NCBI RefSeq assembly: GCF_021018895.1
Contig: NC_079381.1
Span: 10,425,001 to 10,489,000 of the forward strand
DNA length: 64,000 nt
Direction: 5' to 3'
Source: Seriola aureovittata
Taxonomy: Eukaryota; Chordata; Actinopteri; Carangiformes; Carangidae
Shown: positions 37,675-49,300 of the stretch, piece after piece
How positions within the stretch are numbered: position 1 is the stretch's first letter
Layout of the letters: each line of letters begins with the position of its first letter
Notes under the pieces: model-generated
The model's input: the letters and a program-made list of their open reading frames with translations, nothing else
Told to the model about the DNA's origin: nothing
Databases searched by the model: none
Position numbers and translations under genes: made by a program

Positions 37675-40600
37675 GTGGGTTTTTTTCATGTGCACGTGCA
37701 TGTTAAAATTGCAGGTCAGGTATCCGCCAGGCTTCAATCCAAATGCTCTGAAACACCACCTGATCTGTGCATGTCTGATTGTGTGTGTGTGTGTGTGTGC
37801 GCGCTGGAGTGTGTGCATCAATGAGAGCCTTGTGTTATCAGGCCTCTGCCCCCACCCCCACCAGTGTGATTGAAATGTAAATTGAAAGTGTCATAAAGCC
37901 CATATTGTCAGCCAAACGCACAGTTATGAAGAAATAATAACAGGCTCTTTCATTAGGGAAATGACAGCTCTCGTTTGCTCTGATTTTCCTCCCGGTGGAA
38001 TGTTTCTGTAATTACTTCAATATTGAGAAACAGAGTCGAAAAAAAAGAAAAACATCTGGGATCAATGACAACATTTTCGTTGGATATTAAAAACAATGTT
38101 CTTCCTCTGACAGCATTTACTGGTAAGAAAAATAATGTTCTGTAAAACTGGTGTACAATTTTTCCACCTCCAATTTTCCCCTACATAGCTGACATTACAG
38201 GTGTCAAACTCGTCTTATTTTTATAAAGGTGGATTCTGAAAGGCCGTAGAACAGAAAGACCATTCACTCCGCGTCCAAGCCATACAAAGTGAAATTCTCA
38301 TAAACTCTGATGCTGTAAAATTCTTACAATGCATCTACAGTACGGACCATATATGCACATAATTAATCTATTTCTATTTTTGTTATATTTGAAAGAATGT
38401 CTGACCAAAATGGAATAATAGTGAATCAGACATCATGCGGTCATGTTTCTAACAACGGTACACGAATCAGGGGCTTTTGTCTGGACCACAGGAGTGGAGT
38501 CGTGTCAGTGCTGCTGGTTGTTCAGCCTATTCATAATGTTCATGACTCACTGTCTGCCTGTGGTGTTATTATATTTTTCTCATTGACTTTTCCTGACCAA
38601 TTTTATTTTTCTCTTCTCTAGCTTCGGATTCTTTGTAGTTGAAAGCCAATCTACAGAAGAGAACAGAATGGAGCTGGAACGGGATTAGCGGAGATTTGTA
38701 ATTTCAAGGTTATAAGAACACAATATCCTGTAGATGCTGCTTGAAATGATAACAGATCTAAGACTGAACGAATACGCGAGAGGTGTTTGTCTTGCTTCAT
38801 CACTGTGAAAAAGAGAAGTCAATATAATTGACTAACAGTGTCACTTTCCTTTTATGTCACAGAATTGATCGATTGTATCACCTGACACTTACAAATTGGC
38901 TCTCAACTGCAAGCCAAGTCTTTGGCACTATTAATACTGCTGTTGGAATTTACAATCATGTAACTACTTTTTACTTTTATAGTGAAGATGTTTATAAGAT
39001 GGTTTCTTTTCTTCTTTTTTTAAATCAACAAAAATAAATATCTTTCCAGGATATAGATGTTCTATACCTTTACATTACTGTCCATTTTCTACACACAAAC
39101 CATGCAGACCTATCATAATAGAAACTGGTAATCTATGTGTCACTTATAAAAGCTGTGCTATTTTATAGTAACATTGTCTGCGGTAATGCTCTTCTATTTA
39201 TATGTTTTAAGCACATGCACAAATCTTCCTTTTGTATGTGTATGGTTTTTAAACCTCTGTTTTTATTGCAAAGCACTTGTTTGCATGAAAGGTGTTAAAG
39301 TTTCTTATTATTATTCATTCATTTAGACAAATTTTCACTTAATAATTGACACATTGAGAAAGTTTGAAATAACTACCATATATTAACAGACGTGTATCCG
39401 TACAAATGTTCAGTCTCGCAAACAACATCCCAGACAATCAAAGTAAAGCAAAATCAATTACTTTTTGTTATTTTCTCAACGTTGAGTAACTTGTTTTTGG
39501 GAACTGAGGTAAAATAAACCATCAGCATAAACATATAGGATTTGATCCAGGCGTGATATCAGTACAGTGGACTGTAGCCATCACTGCCCCTTCTCCTTTC
39601 ACTCAGGCCCATCATGATGGAAGTGAGTAAGTAACCAGAGAAGTGTATTTTTATTGACTCTGGACCTCTGCCGTGACATGTCAGGAGGAAGCACCCAGAG
39701 GCTGAGGTTAGAGAGAGAAAAGAGAAGCTCTCAGGAATGAAGAATGGGACACTGATACAGGGAAGTTCCTGTGTCCGCAGCCTCGAGGGGCAACGAAGGC
39801 TTCATTTCCCAGGCTGGGATGTCTCTGTGTTGCTGTGTGCACGGACTCAGTTCACAAGAGGAGCACATACTGAAAATCTGAGTTCGCCATGATAGTTCTG
39901 TGTTAGTGAGTCTGGTTATAACACTAAGATCCAGGATAGGATGGTGGGTTAGACAAGCTGGTATTAGGGAAAACATATTTCCTTGGCATAACTTAAAGAC
40001 CAGGCCCGACTCCCATTAGGGATAAGAAAGTCATATATATCTTGGTTTAGAGGGTATTTTCAGGACACTTAAAAACAACCTGGATCATCGTCATTTTCTT
40101 TCTTGCCTGGTCTGGAGACTGTCTCATCTGTCTGCTGGAAGGATTTTAATGAAGACCTAAGTGTACAAATTTACTACAGGACTGTTTTTGTTTTTCTGCC
40201 TTGAGGAGGACTTTTATCTGCCAAGGTTGTCCTCTGCTAAATATGATGCATCTGCTCATCTTATAATTTATTCAAAATCTAAATTTTACTTTAAACTGCA
40301 AAGTTGGGTACAAGTCGGCTCTTCACATCACCTTTCTAACCGATACGGCAAACTTGTTCGCAGAGGTTTCTTATTTACACATCCAGAAGTTACAGAGCCT
40401 CATTGTCATTCATCTGGAGTGGTGTATCTGGCCTCCTGTGGAATAATCAGTCTTTTTTAGCTGTTTTTGGTTTCAATCTCCTGAGGGAAATAGGGAAACA
40501 CAGGCTCTTCAGCTGCTAATGAGTGACCTCTTTCACATTGTCATTTGATATCATTATCAAAATATCAATTACAGCTGCTTTAATTAAATCAATTAACTTT

Positions 40601-40684
40601 GTGTGCTAATAATAGATTCAGCCCCTCAGGCAGTATAATTTGAGGTCATGAGTTGATTTAAGCCCGCAGTCTCTTTTTAGTTTA

Positions 40685-40705
40685 TGTGTGTGTGTGTGTG
40701 TGTGT
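40685..40705. repeat. Short (GT)n microsatellite
   Basis: About 10 GT units. Confidence 0.9.
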
Positions 40706-40839
40706 ATCTTACAGTTAACCGATGAAACCAGACACAAGAACCAACTGACGATGTGTGTAGTATCTGACAGTATCTGAGAAAAATATTTCCACATTTTATA
40801 CTGGTGATTGCGTTATGTACAAAATTGGAAAACAGACGA

Positions 40840-43800
40840 GCAGTCTGTTTTATACAAGCTTTATTTACAATGTCATTTCCAAGTTTTGCAGTGTAGGAAG
40901 CACATCAATAGGTCCTCATCGGACAGATGCTATATGAAATCCATCTACCTAGACATGAGTTTTATGTTCTCATTCTCAAATGGCCAGACACTTCCTCTAC
41001 CACTGTCACATAAAGTATGTACATAGTGTGTTTGTACAAGATCAATATAAAACTTGGCAAATGGAAGGTTATTTGCTACTTCAGTATGTAAAGAAAAAGT
41101 TTTCCAATGAGTAAAAAAATACAGCAAACACTGCACGCGTCGAGATAAGATTCTGACCTGTTAACAGCCTCATGTTGTTTGTGTCATCTCTCTAATACTC
41201 TTTTGACTGGCCCACAGAGGTTAGCAGTCAAGTAACATTAGGAAATACTGGGTACTCATTTTAGATTAGGCATGTAAGTAATACACCACATTATGACTGA
41301 GTTTTGGAAACTGCAATCCTCATTTAGTATTTTGTTCTCAAACAGGAATAAGGGAGGATTTTGACTCATAGCTTGAAATACTTCACCAAGGTGTCACTCT
41401 TCCCCTCTCTACTGAGAAGAACTTGACATTAATAACATCTGAAAATGGCCGAAAAACTAGCTGGCTGTGAAACATTAGTTTCTCTGGTTATATTACTGCA
41501 ACTCCCTTGCAATAATCTCTCCCCCGCTGTCTCATCATTTGCATCAAGGTAATAATATGAATATACACAGACACATAAAAGAAACATAAAACAGTGGATG
41601 ACTTGAGGGTGGATAAGAGGGGATAACACAATGTGATTTTTCTTCAGGGAGATATTAAATAACAAAAAATACCCCACCCCCACCCCCCCACCAACCATCC
41701 CTGATATGAATTTGAACAGGTCAACCATTACAGTGGATGTATTCCATTATATACAGATTTCTTACCAAACCAATGACTTGTGGGGATGGACGGTTAAAAG
41801 AGTTCTGTGTAATATAACTTACAGCTCAAACTGTAGATGTTAATGGCAAGCAATTTACAAAAAAAACAAAAAACAGAGAGAAACAGTAGAGAATTAGACA
41901 AAAGATGTCACCTCTTTCCTTTGCAAATGAATTTAGACTGAAAATGTTCAACTTCATTACTCGCTCCTGGGACACAAATTAAGTTGATGCCCAAATATGG
42001 TTTCTGATTTGCTCTTATTTAATCAAGATACTTAACCGAACATCTGTACTAATGTAATTTTTAATGCAGTTACATGTGCATCCACAACAACTAATGAACC
42101 CTTTTCCCCACAAACAAGGCCCCCGTCTTTGATGCTGTCACTTAAAACACTGGAAAATATGATAATTTATAGGGTCACGGTAAATTCACTAACGATTCAG
42201 TGATTAAAAATTTTAAATGTGCTTTTTTTTTTGTTGATGAGAAAACATTCATTTTCAAATATGATAAGTTTCTTAGCACAGTAATTTCCTGACAAGAATG
42301 GAGGTAAATATAACCTTACAGCGTTTTCTCCCATATACACTGATCTGAGCTGACACTGTTCATATTATAACCTTTGTGTCATTTTCATCAGATGGAGACA
42401 AACACTACATTACTACAAGCCTTCTCCTCCTTTTGTTGCATAATACAAGTATTTAACAGTATTTTGATGCCGTATGGAAACTTCACCTCCATTGTAACAG
42501 TATAAGTGGTGATATAATACTACTACTAATATAAAAAAAAATTGTAACAACACGCTGTACAAGCAGCAAAAGAATAAATAAGCCATTGAGATAAAAATGC
42601 ACGGCATGAATTAAATCATGGTTACACAATTTAACAATTATGAGTAAAATAGGTTAAAAACAGAGAAGAAAAAGCCCCTCATTAAGCCTACATCATCTAA
42701 ACAATACAAGTCAAGATATTCATCATGTGGATGAGTTTTAAGACCATCTTAGTCATTTTTTTTAAATCTTTTCAAATAAAACAATAAAGCTGGTCTTTAA
42801 AGGCAACGTGCCTTTAGTCCTAGGAAGACCAGAAAGTCTTTTTTTTATATCGTATTTTAAACAAAGGCACTAAATTGGAGCATTCAAACATCTCTTCCAT
42901 TTAAACAAATGTATGCATTTATGCCTATAATATGCATATATTCACAGGTCCAGGTTTTTATTTGGAGTCTCTCTCACCCTTTTTCTCAACATAAGCTCTG
43001 GAAGTGAAATTTAAATAAGACAGTTGCTACACAACAGTACAGTATGACTTACATCAACACCAAATTAACTTTCACTATTACTGAAACTATAATTTGCGTC
43101 TGATGTAACTCATGTCTTGCTTAGCGGTTAACCCTGCATGTCTGAGCAGTCAGCTTCTTCCGTTAACAATTAATGCCAAAACCTTTCTTTTGAAATTGCA
43201 ATCGTTTTCCCTTTCCACATCTTTTAACTGATTAACCCTTTCAATCCAACTAAATGAATGTGCTATACATTAGCCTACAAGAGTTAATGTAGAGTTTCAT
43301 ATCACCTTTTTAATAGTCTGATGTTTCTATCAAATTGGCATTCATTTTTATGGTATAGTGTATTACACATGAGACAACGTGCGCTTATTTGCTACTAGAC
43401 AAATAACAGACAACAAAGTGGTCAGCTACAATATAGCCAACATCAGAAACACTAAATTACGGGTATAAATGTGCATTTTTACCAAGAAACAGATGCTACA
43501 CTGACACTAACATTTAACAATTACAGCTAAAGAAAAACTGCAAGTAAGCTTAATGGGGGCTTTTATCCTGTATAAAATGCATGTCTGTAACATTGTTATT
43601 GATTTAAAACACTTATGTTGCCGTCCTATGCTCCTACTGCAAACCGTCCTAAAGCCTATAGGGCAACCCCCCATAAACTCTCCTTTAGTCCACAAGTTTT
43701 TGTACTCTCTAATACTTGAGGTAAAAGCACTTCTAAGATGCCATCTAGCAACATACTGAGGAGAGGCTGGCAGAACCATTGCAGGAGATACACACTCAGG

Positions 43801-46176
43801 AGTTAAAAGGGGAGCTGGCTTCTTTATTGTTATGCAGACTAATTTGCAGGCTACACCTCTCAAATATTTCTCTCTTACTGACGTCAACTGTCCTCCGACC
43901 ATGGAAATAGAAACAGATATGTGGAAATATGTCATTGAGGTATCCTGAAGCAGCTAGCCAACGTCAAGTTGCACACAAGCACTACAGAAAAGACTCTATA
44001 CTGCGATATACTGCCCTGGTCCTAGGTGTTTGTAACATACTGGTGCATGAATAGTAGCAGACTTGATGCAGTGTGGAAGCACAAGCAGGCATGTCCATGA
44101 AGAGTAAGTAGGAGGGGTAGAGGAGAGGGGATAGAGAGGATAACAAAGAGCAGGAGAACAAGAGGAGTCAAGAGCTGGAAGGGTGGAAAGGAGATTAATT
44201 GGGGGAAGGAGCGTGAGGGTATTCTTTTTCTGACCGCATCACTCCTCAGGCTTGTCTGGAGGTTACAATGCATGACACTGCAGAGGTTGTTAGTGCTCAT
44301 GCTGCAGCCGGGTGCGCTGGTTATTCACAGGCTTGAGTCAATGCAAAGTCATGCAAACAGTAGGCAGGCAGGTAGTTCATGCATCGAGTGCCTCAGCCTA
44401 GCCCAGCCACACCAGGCTTGGCCAGTTCATTGGTGTGCCAGTCATGCAGTGACATTGCTGTTGAAGGAGGAGAGAGAGAGAGAGAGATAATGGTCAGATG
44501 ACAGGGCCTGTTCTCATCAGGGCCCTGATCTTAACAGACAAACAGCAAATTAACAGGGTTAATTTCAATGCTTCTACAGGTCCATCATGTTAACGAGAGA
44601 TTGTTCACGGTGCTGCCTTAAAAACAACGACAAGGTAAAGAGAATGGAACAAAAGACGGGTTAGAGAAGGGACGGGAACAGCTGCAACAAGCATACCTAT
44701 TCAAGATTCCTACGTAAAGTGGCATGAGCAGTACGGTGCGGTGCTTATTGAAACACCTTAGCACACACCTTGAAACACCTTTTCTATTATGATAGCAATC
44801 AAGTCATTCTAAAATTATATGGAAAGTAAGTCCACTTCAGTGTGCTGCATTCAATAAATGCCTCCTTTTTGGTGACTTGTTGGCATTGGGGGCAACCTAC
44901 AAACTAAATGCAGTTTCAACCAGACAGTCACAGGATCTGTAACTCAGGAACTACTGCACCTCACGACTAGATTTTCCTTTAACACATTTCTTCCTATGTA
45001 AGGGGGGGGCTGTAAGTCTGCAGTGTTGTAAGTAAAATATTAACCAAATACTATGATAAATACATTTAAATGTAACATTATGGCACAAAAGGTGTTGTCA
45101 CAGACAACCTGGTAAATGCTGGTAAAGCTAAAACCATGTGAACTAATGCATTTCATGCTTTGATCAACCGTGGCTCGTCAAGAAACATAAAGAAAACCAG
45201 TATACACTATAACGTAGCACACTGATCTTTGACACAATCTACCCAGCTGTGGATCACACCTTCTGGAACAACTTTACTTTTTCTTTTTCCCTTGGAAGAA
45301 AAAATAATTTTCACAATTATTGCTGCAGTTACCAGCCAACAGTTGTTGTTTTTTTTCAAACCATGTAGTCCCATTAGAAATCACTCAGAACTTTTAGCAA
45401 GAAAATGTAACATTTACATGTGATGACTATACATCTTCCTATGCCTCAACACTCTATAACACAATGACAAAACAAAGGAGCAACTGTCTGAAAATATCAT
45501 CATTTGAATCACAAGTGAAACATTGACACATGTAACAGAAAATTGCTGTTGACTTTCTTAAAGCTACATCAGAAGAGTTAAAACAGATAACCCGGGATAG
45601 AAAATCTGATCTGTCAACTCAAGTCAAAGAAAACAAACAAAAAAAAAAAACATGAACCTCAAATGTTATCACAGGTAGAGATGTGCATAAATACTGCATG
45701 AACAGGCAGAGCGGATCCTCTACACAAAAATGACAGTAACTTGTCAAGAAGATGCAAGCCTTCTCAGCCTTGGGGTTCAGATTACCTGCCTGGCAAAAGT
45801 TTGCCACAGAGTACAGGTTGAGGAAGGTCAGTGGTTGAAAGGGAGGAAGAGAGGTGTTTTGGAGTGATTAGTCAGACCCTATTAAATATACTGGGGGTGA
45901 AATAGGTAGAAGCCTGGCATCACAGGAGTCTGGGAAAAATGTGCTTAGTCAGGAAAAAAGTGGTGCAAGATTTGGGCAGCCTTGCCTGGCATCTCTACCT
46001 CATGGATCTGATCAAGAAGAAAAAAAAAGATAATCAATAGGCAGAATGCAGGAAAACAAGAACTTCCATTAGAAATGAATGGAAATAGTGCGCCTCCAAA
46101 AAGGCGCATCTACTTTATGTAAGTTCAGGGGATTTGTAAGGTAGTTTGTCGCAGTATTTTTCTGCCCTGTTGCCAT
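40840..46176 (-). other. Probable hook3 3' UTR
   Basis: Sequence downstream of the hook3 stop codon on the minus strand. It contains no exon of another gene. The best distal poly(A) signal on this strand is AATAAA at 40860-40865, followed by a GT/T-rich stretch, giving a 3' UTR of about 5.3 kb. Earlier signals, for example at 43823-43828, would give shorter forms. The end point is inferred. Confidence 0.35.
40860..40865 (-). terminator. Candidate hook3 poly(A) signal
   Basis: AATAAA on the minus strand with a T/GT-rich downstream element. An alternative AATAAA lies at 43823-43828. Confidence 0.35.
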
Positions 46177-46317
46177 CTACCTTGCGGTAGCTGGCTGGAC
46201 GTGGCCTGGATAGGAGCGGCGTGTGCTGGTGGCTTGTCTCTGCCGGGCCAGGAAGGACTGACCAGAACCGGTGTTGGCGAGTCGGTCTTCAGCCGCCTTC
46301 TTCTGCAGAGACATACC
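46177..46317 (-). CDS. hook3: hook3 exon 24 (last coding exon)
   Basis: 46 codons plus TAG at 46177-46179. It encodes 'GMSLQKKAAEDRLANTGSGQ' and then 'SFLARQRQATSTRRSYPGHV' to the final 'QPATAR', almost the human C-terminus. This is the basic tail that follows the last coiled coil. Acceptor CAG, phase 0. Confidence 0.96.
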   Translation of the reverse strand, partial: GMSLQKKAAEDRLANTGSGQSFLARQRQATSTRRSYPGHVQPATAR

Positions 46318-49300
46318 CTGGGAAAAGATAAAGAGGAAGTCCCATTAATGGTCTCAATAGTCACTATCAGTATAGAAACAGTAAGTAGATGGAGATTAAA
46401 TAGACCAGTATGAGCCAGAGCTTATGCATGAGCACTAAACTGTTCCAACAAAGAGTAAGAGAGTCACCAGATAATTAGCTATAATCAGTGCACTAACCTT
46501 GATGCATGAGAAAGAGAATTTGCTCAAACACAATATTAGTGCCAATTTAACACCAGCTATTGATCAAATATGTGACAGTGCAAACAGTTCCTGTTAATGT
46601 TACAGAAAAGTCTCTGCTGCCCTCTAGTGGTTAAAATGCCTGATGACTTTTTATTTTGGGTCTACTTGCAAAAGAGGTATTTACTGTATATTAGAGAGAC
46701 GTGTAAAGTATTAAACATTCAACGCATAAAAAACATGTGTAATTCCATGTTACATTAAAACAAGATAAAATGTTCTGTCTATCAATAGGTGAGCTGACAT
46801 CGCAATCATTTTCTGCACATTTACTTTAAAATATTGTCCGTTCTTCAGTGCTTATTATCATATCAGTGATTTTTGTGTATTAATTTCTTAGCCTTAAATA
46901 TCAGCTGTACATGAGTGTGTGCCACAATTAAAAAGGGACGCTAGTCCAAACCACTGATACATGTGACTGGTGTTACAGTCTTAGACTGTATTAAGTCTTT
47001 CTTACCATATTGTACCAGGCTGACACAATCAGTTTCTCCTCGTAATCTCTCTGGCTCTTTGTCTTGTCCATCTCTTTCTGTTTGGAGAGAAATGAAAAGA
47101 CAAAAAAATTCTAGAAATGCAAGAATGTTTTCAGCTACAGACGGATGTCCAAATACTTCCACTGTGTTTTTACACACATGAAAAACATTTTGTCCTGTCC
47201 AGAGTCTGTTCCCTTTCCTGTGTGATTATGTAGCAGAGTTAATAATTCTACTATTACTATTCTATTTTTGTTAAAGTTATTTATAATATATTATTATTCA
47301 TTTCCCACAAAGACTGGTTTGTTGTGTGTAACATGAGCGCCCTCTGCTGGGCCCCTGCAATTATACCAGTCAGCTGTACACACCTTAAGCAATTTCTGGA
47401 GTTTATTACTACCTAGCTGGCTGTGAGAAACCTCATATGAATCTCTTGCTATCAGAATAAATGGCTAGTTGGCATCATAGACAGTGATGATTGTACCTGA
47501 TTCATCACACAACGCAAGAGAGAGTAGACAACTGCTACAATACAATACAATCTCTCAGATCATCTATGAGTTGACTTGTTGAGTCCACTCAACAACTGAC
47601 AGATTACCTCCAGTGAGTGCAGCATCCTCTCCTTCTCCTGCAGCTGGTTCTTCAAGGCCTGAACCTCTGGACCTGAACCCTGGTTCTGCTTGGGGTCCAG
47701 GGTCCGGATCACCTGAAGAGGAAACATTCAGTAACATCACAATCACAGTTTTCTTGTTTACCTACACTTAGAGCAAGTATCAGTGGTTACAGTACAGTGT
47801 GCTAAAGATATTTCTGTTGACCCTATAGCAATATAAATAGACTGACACTCTTGGCTTTTTCCAGATATTTTTTATATCTCTCCTCCATCTGTTTCATGTC
47901 GTCATCTTTCTTTTTCAGGGCCTCTTCCAGCTCCTCCACTCGTTGGGCTGAGAAGGAACAACATAAAAGATTTGGTTTAATCCTCCTTTCCTGTGCTTTT
48001 TCCCACATTTCCTTTTGAACTGAATATTTCATATCTGCGTAGTGACATCACACATGAAATAATGTCAAATTTAAAAATGACAAGAATCAATTGCAGACGA
48101 AGAAGAAGGTCAACAGACTATAAGTGCACTTCACACACTCCAAATCTGAAAGGGCTCCAAACTCACAGCTGGCGTTGTATTTAGGCTCCATTTCGTCGAT
48201 GAAGGCATTTTTCTTCAACAACTCATTGTTCAACTCTCGTACTTTCTCCCTGATCGAAAGAACAAAGCACTAATGTCAAAAAGGTTTATATTAAATATTT
48301 CACGAATTAGCTCAGAATGAAATAATAAGGACTCTTGAAATTCTCTTGAAATTCAGTTTTACTAATTAAAAACAGCTCTGGGTCTGTAAAAAGATCACTT
48401 ACATGTGCTCCTCATATTTCTTCTTCAGAATGGAAGACTAAAAAAAGAAAAGATAAAAATTACGTTACAGATATCTTACATCTCCAAAAAAACAAAAACA
48501 AAAAAAACAAAAACAGAAATATTATATATAATAAATAAACAGCCACTCTGTTGGATAAATGCAGGAACTGCAGCACACGTCAGGTCTTTAATTTTAAACC
48601 TGCGGCCACATTTGTGTGTGATGTTAGTCCCTGAAATTGTTCAGTTTAGCTTACTGACTACAAGTCAAAAATATGATGTATATATTTAAAACAATAATTA
48701 TTATTACATTATGCAGTTTTCATAATGTGCAAATGATAATGATAAATTCTGTTGTAACATAGCATCCAACCTACAATTAATAGGATCAGCCACCTGGGAT
48801 AACATGTGCAGCATCACTGCAACATAGCAAATACTTTTACATAGTTTATACAGGTTCAGCAGAGTGTCTGTCTGGTCTAGGGTGAAAAAGATTTGATAAA
48901 ATTATGAACAATTCCCATGATATCCAACAGAGGGAAGTGTAGAGTCAATAATAGTTGGAAAATATTATCATAATGGTATTATACTGCATCAAAGATCAGA
49001 AGGAGGGAATCAACAGAGAAGTGACGTAAACACCAAACCAGTACTGTGTGGGTGATAATACGATTTGATTTTCTAGGGTAGACAATCAAAAATTAGATGA
49101 GTGATCTAATTGTTTTATTCTTATGTTTTTTGATTCTGTGTCCATAGGCGGTACCACTCTCCATGTGGTATCTAAGGTGTTGTGCAGCAAGACCATGACA
49201 AAGTTCAAATCTGGAGAGTTGTGCAGAGAAGATTGCATGCTCAGACTGGCTCTCTAAACTAGAAGGCAACAGCATCAAGGAACAAGGAGAGGTGGGTTTC

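Larger units (their letters stand above)
29400..40839. other. Intergenic interval, no gene recognised
   Basis: About 11.4 kb between the plus-strand unit and the probable 3' end of hook3. Open frames are short and have no splice or family support. Contents seen: a T run at 30069-30083, a probable dispersed repeat at 31950-32060, a (GA)n tract at 35241-35313, a (GT)n(AT)n tract at 35470-35512, a TTAA-bounded element at 36051-36296 and (GT)n at 37632-37672, 37781-37800 and 40685-40705. Confidence 0.55.

Noticed and set aside
37525..37873. Overlapping frames on both strands
   Set aside because: Caused by the two (GT)n tracts; peptides are Cys/Val or His/Thr repeats.
43507..43935. 142-codon minus-strand open frame
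   Set aside because: It lies in the probable hook3 3' UTR, has no recognisable domain, and its composition does not suggest a real gene; no promoter or conserved motif seen.
47564..47746. Gly/Pro/Glu-rich frame overlapping hook3 exon 22
   Set aside because: Shadow of the real exon in another frame.
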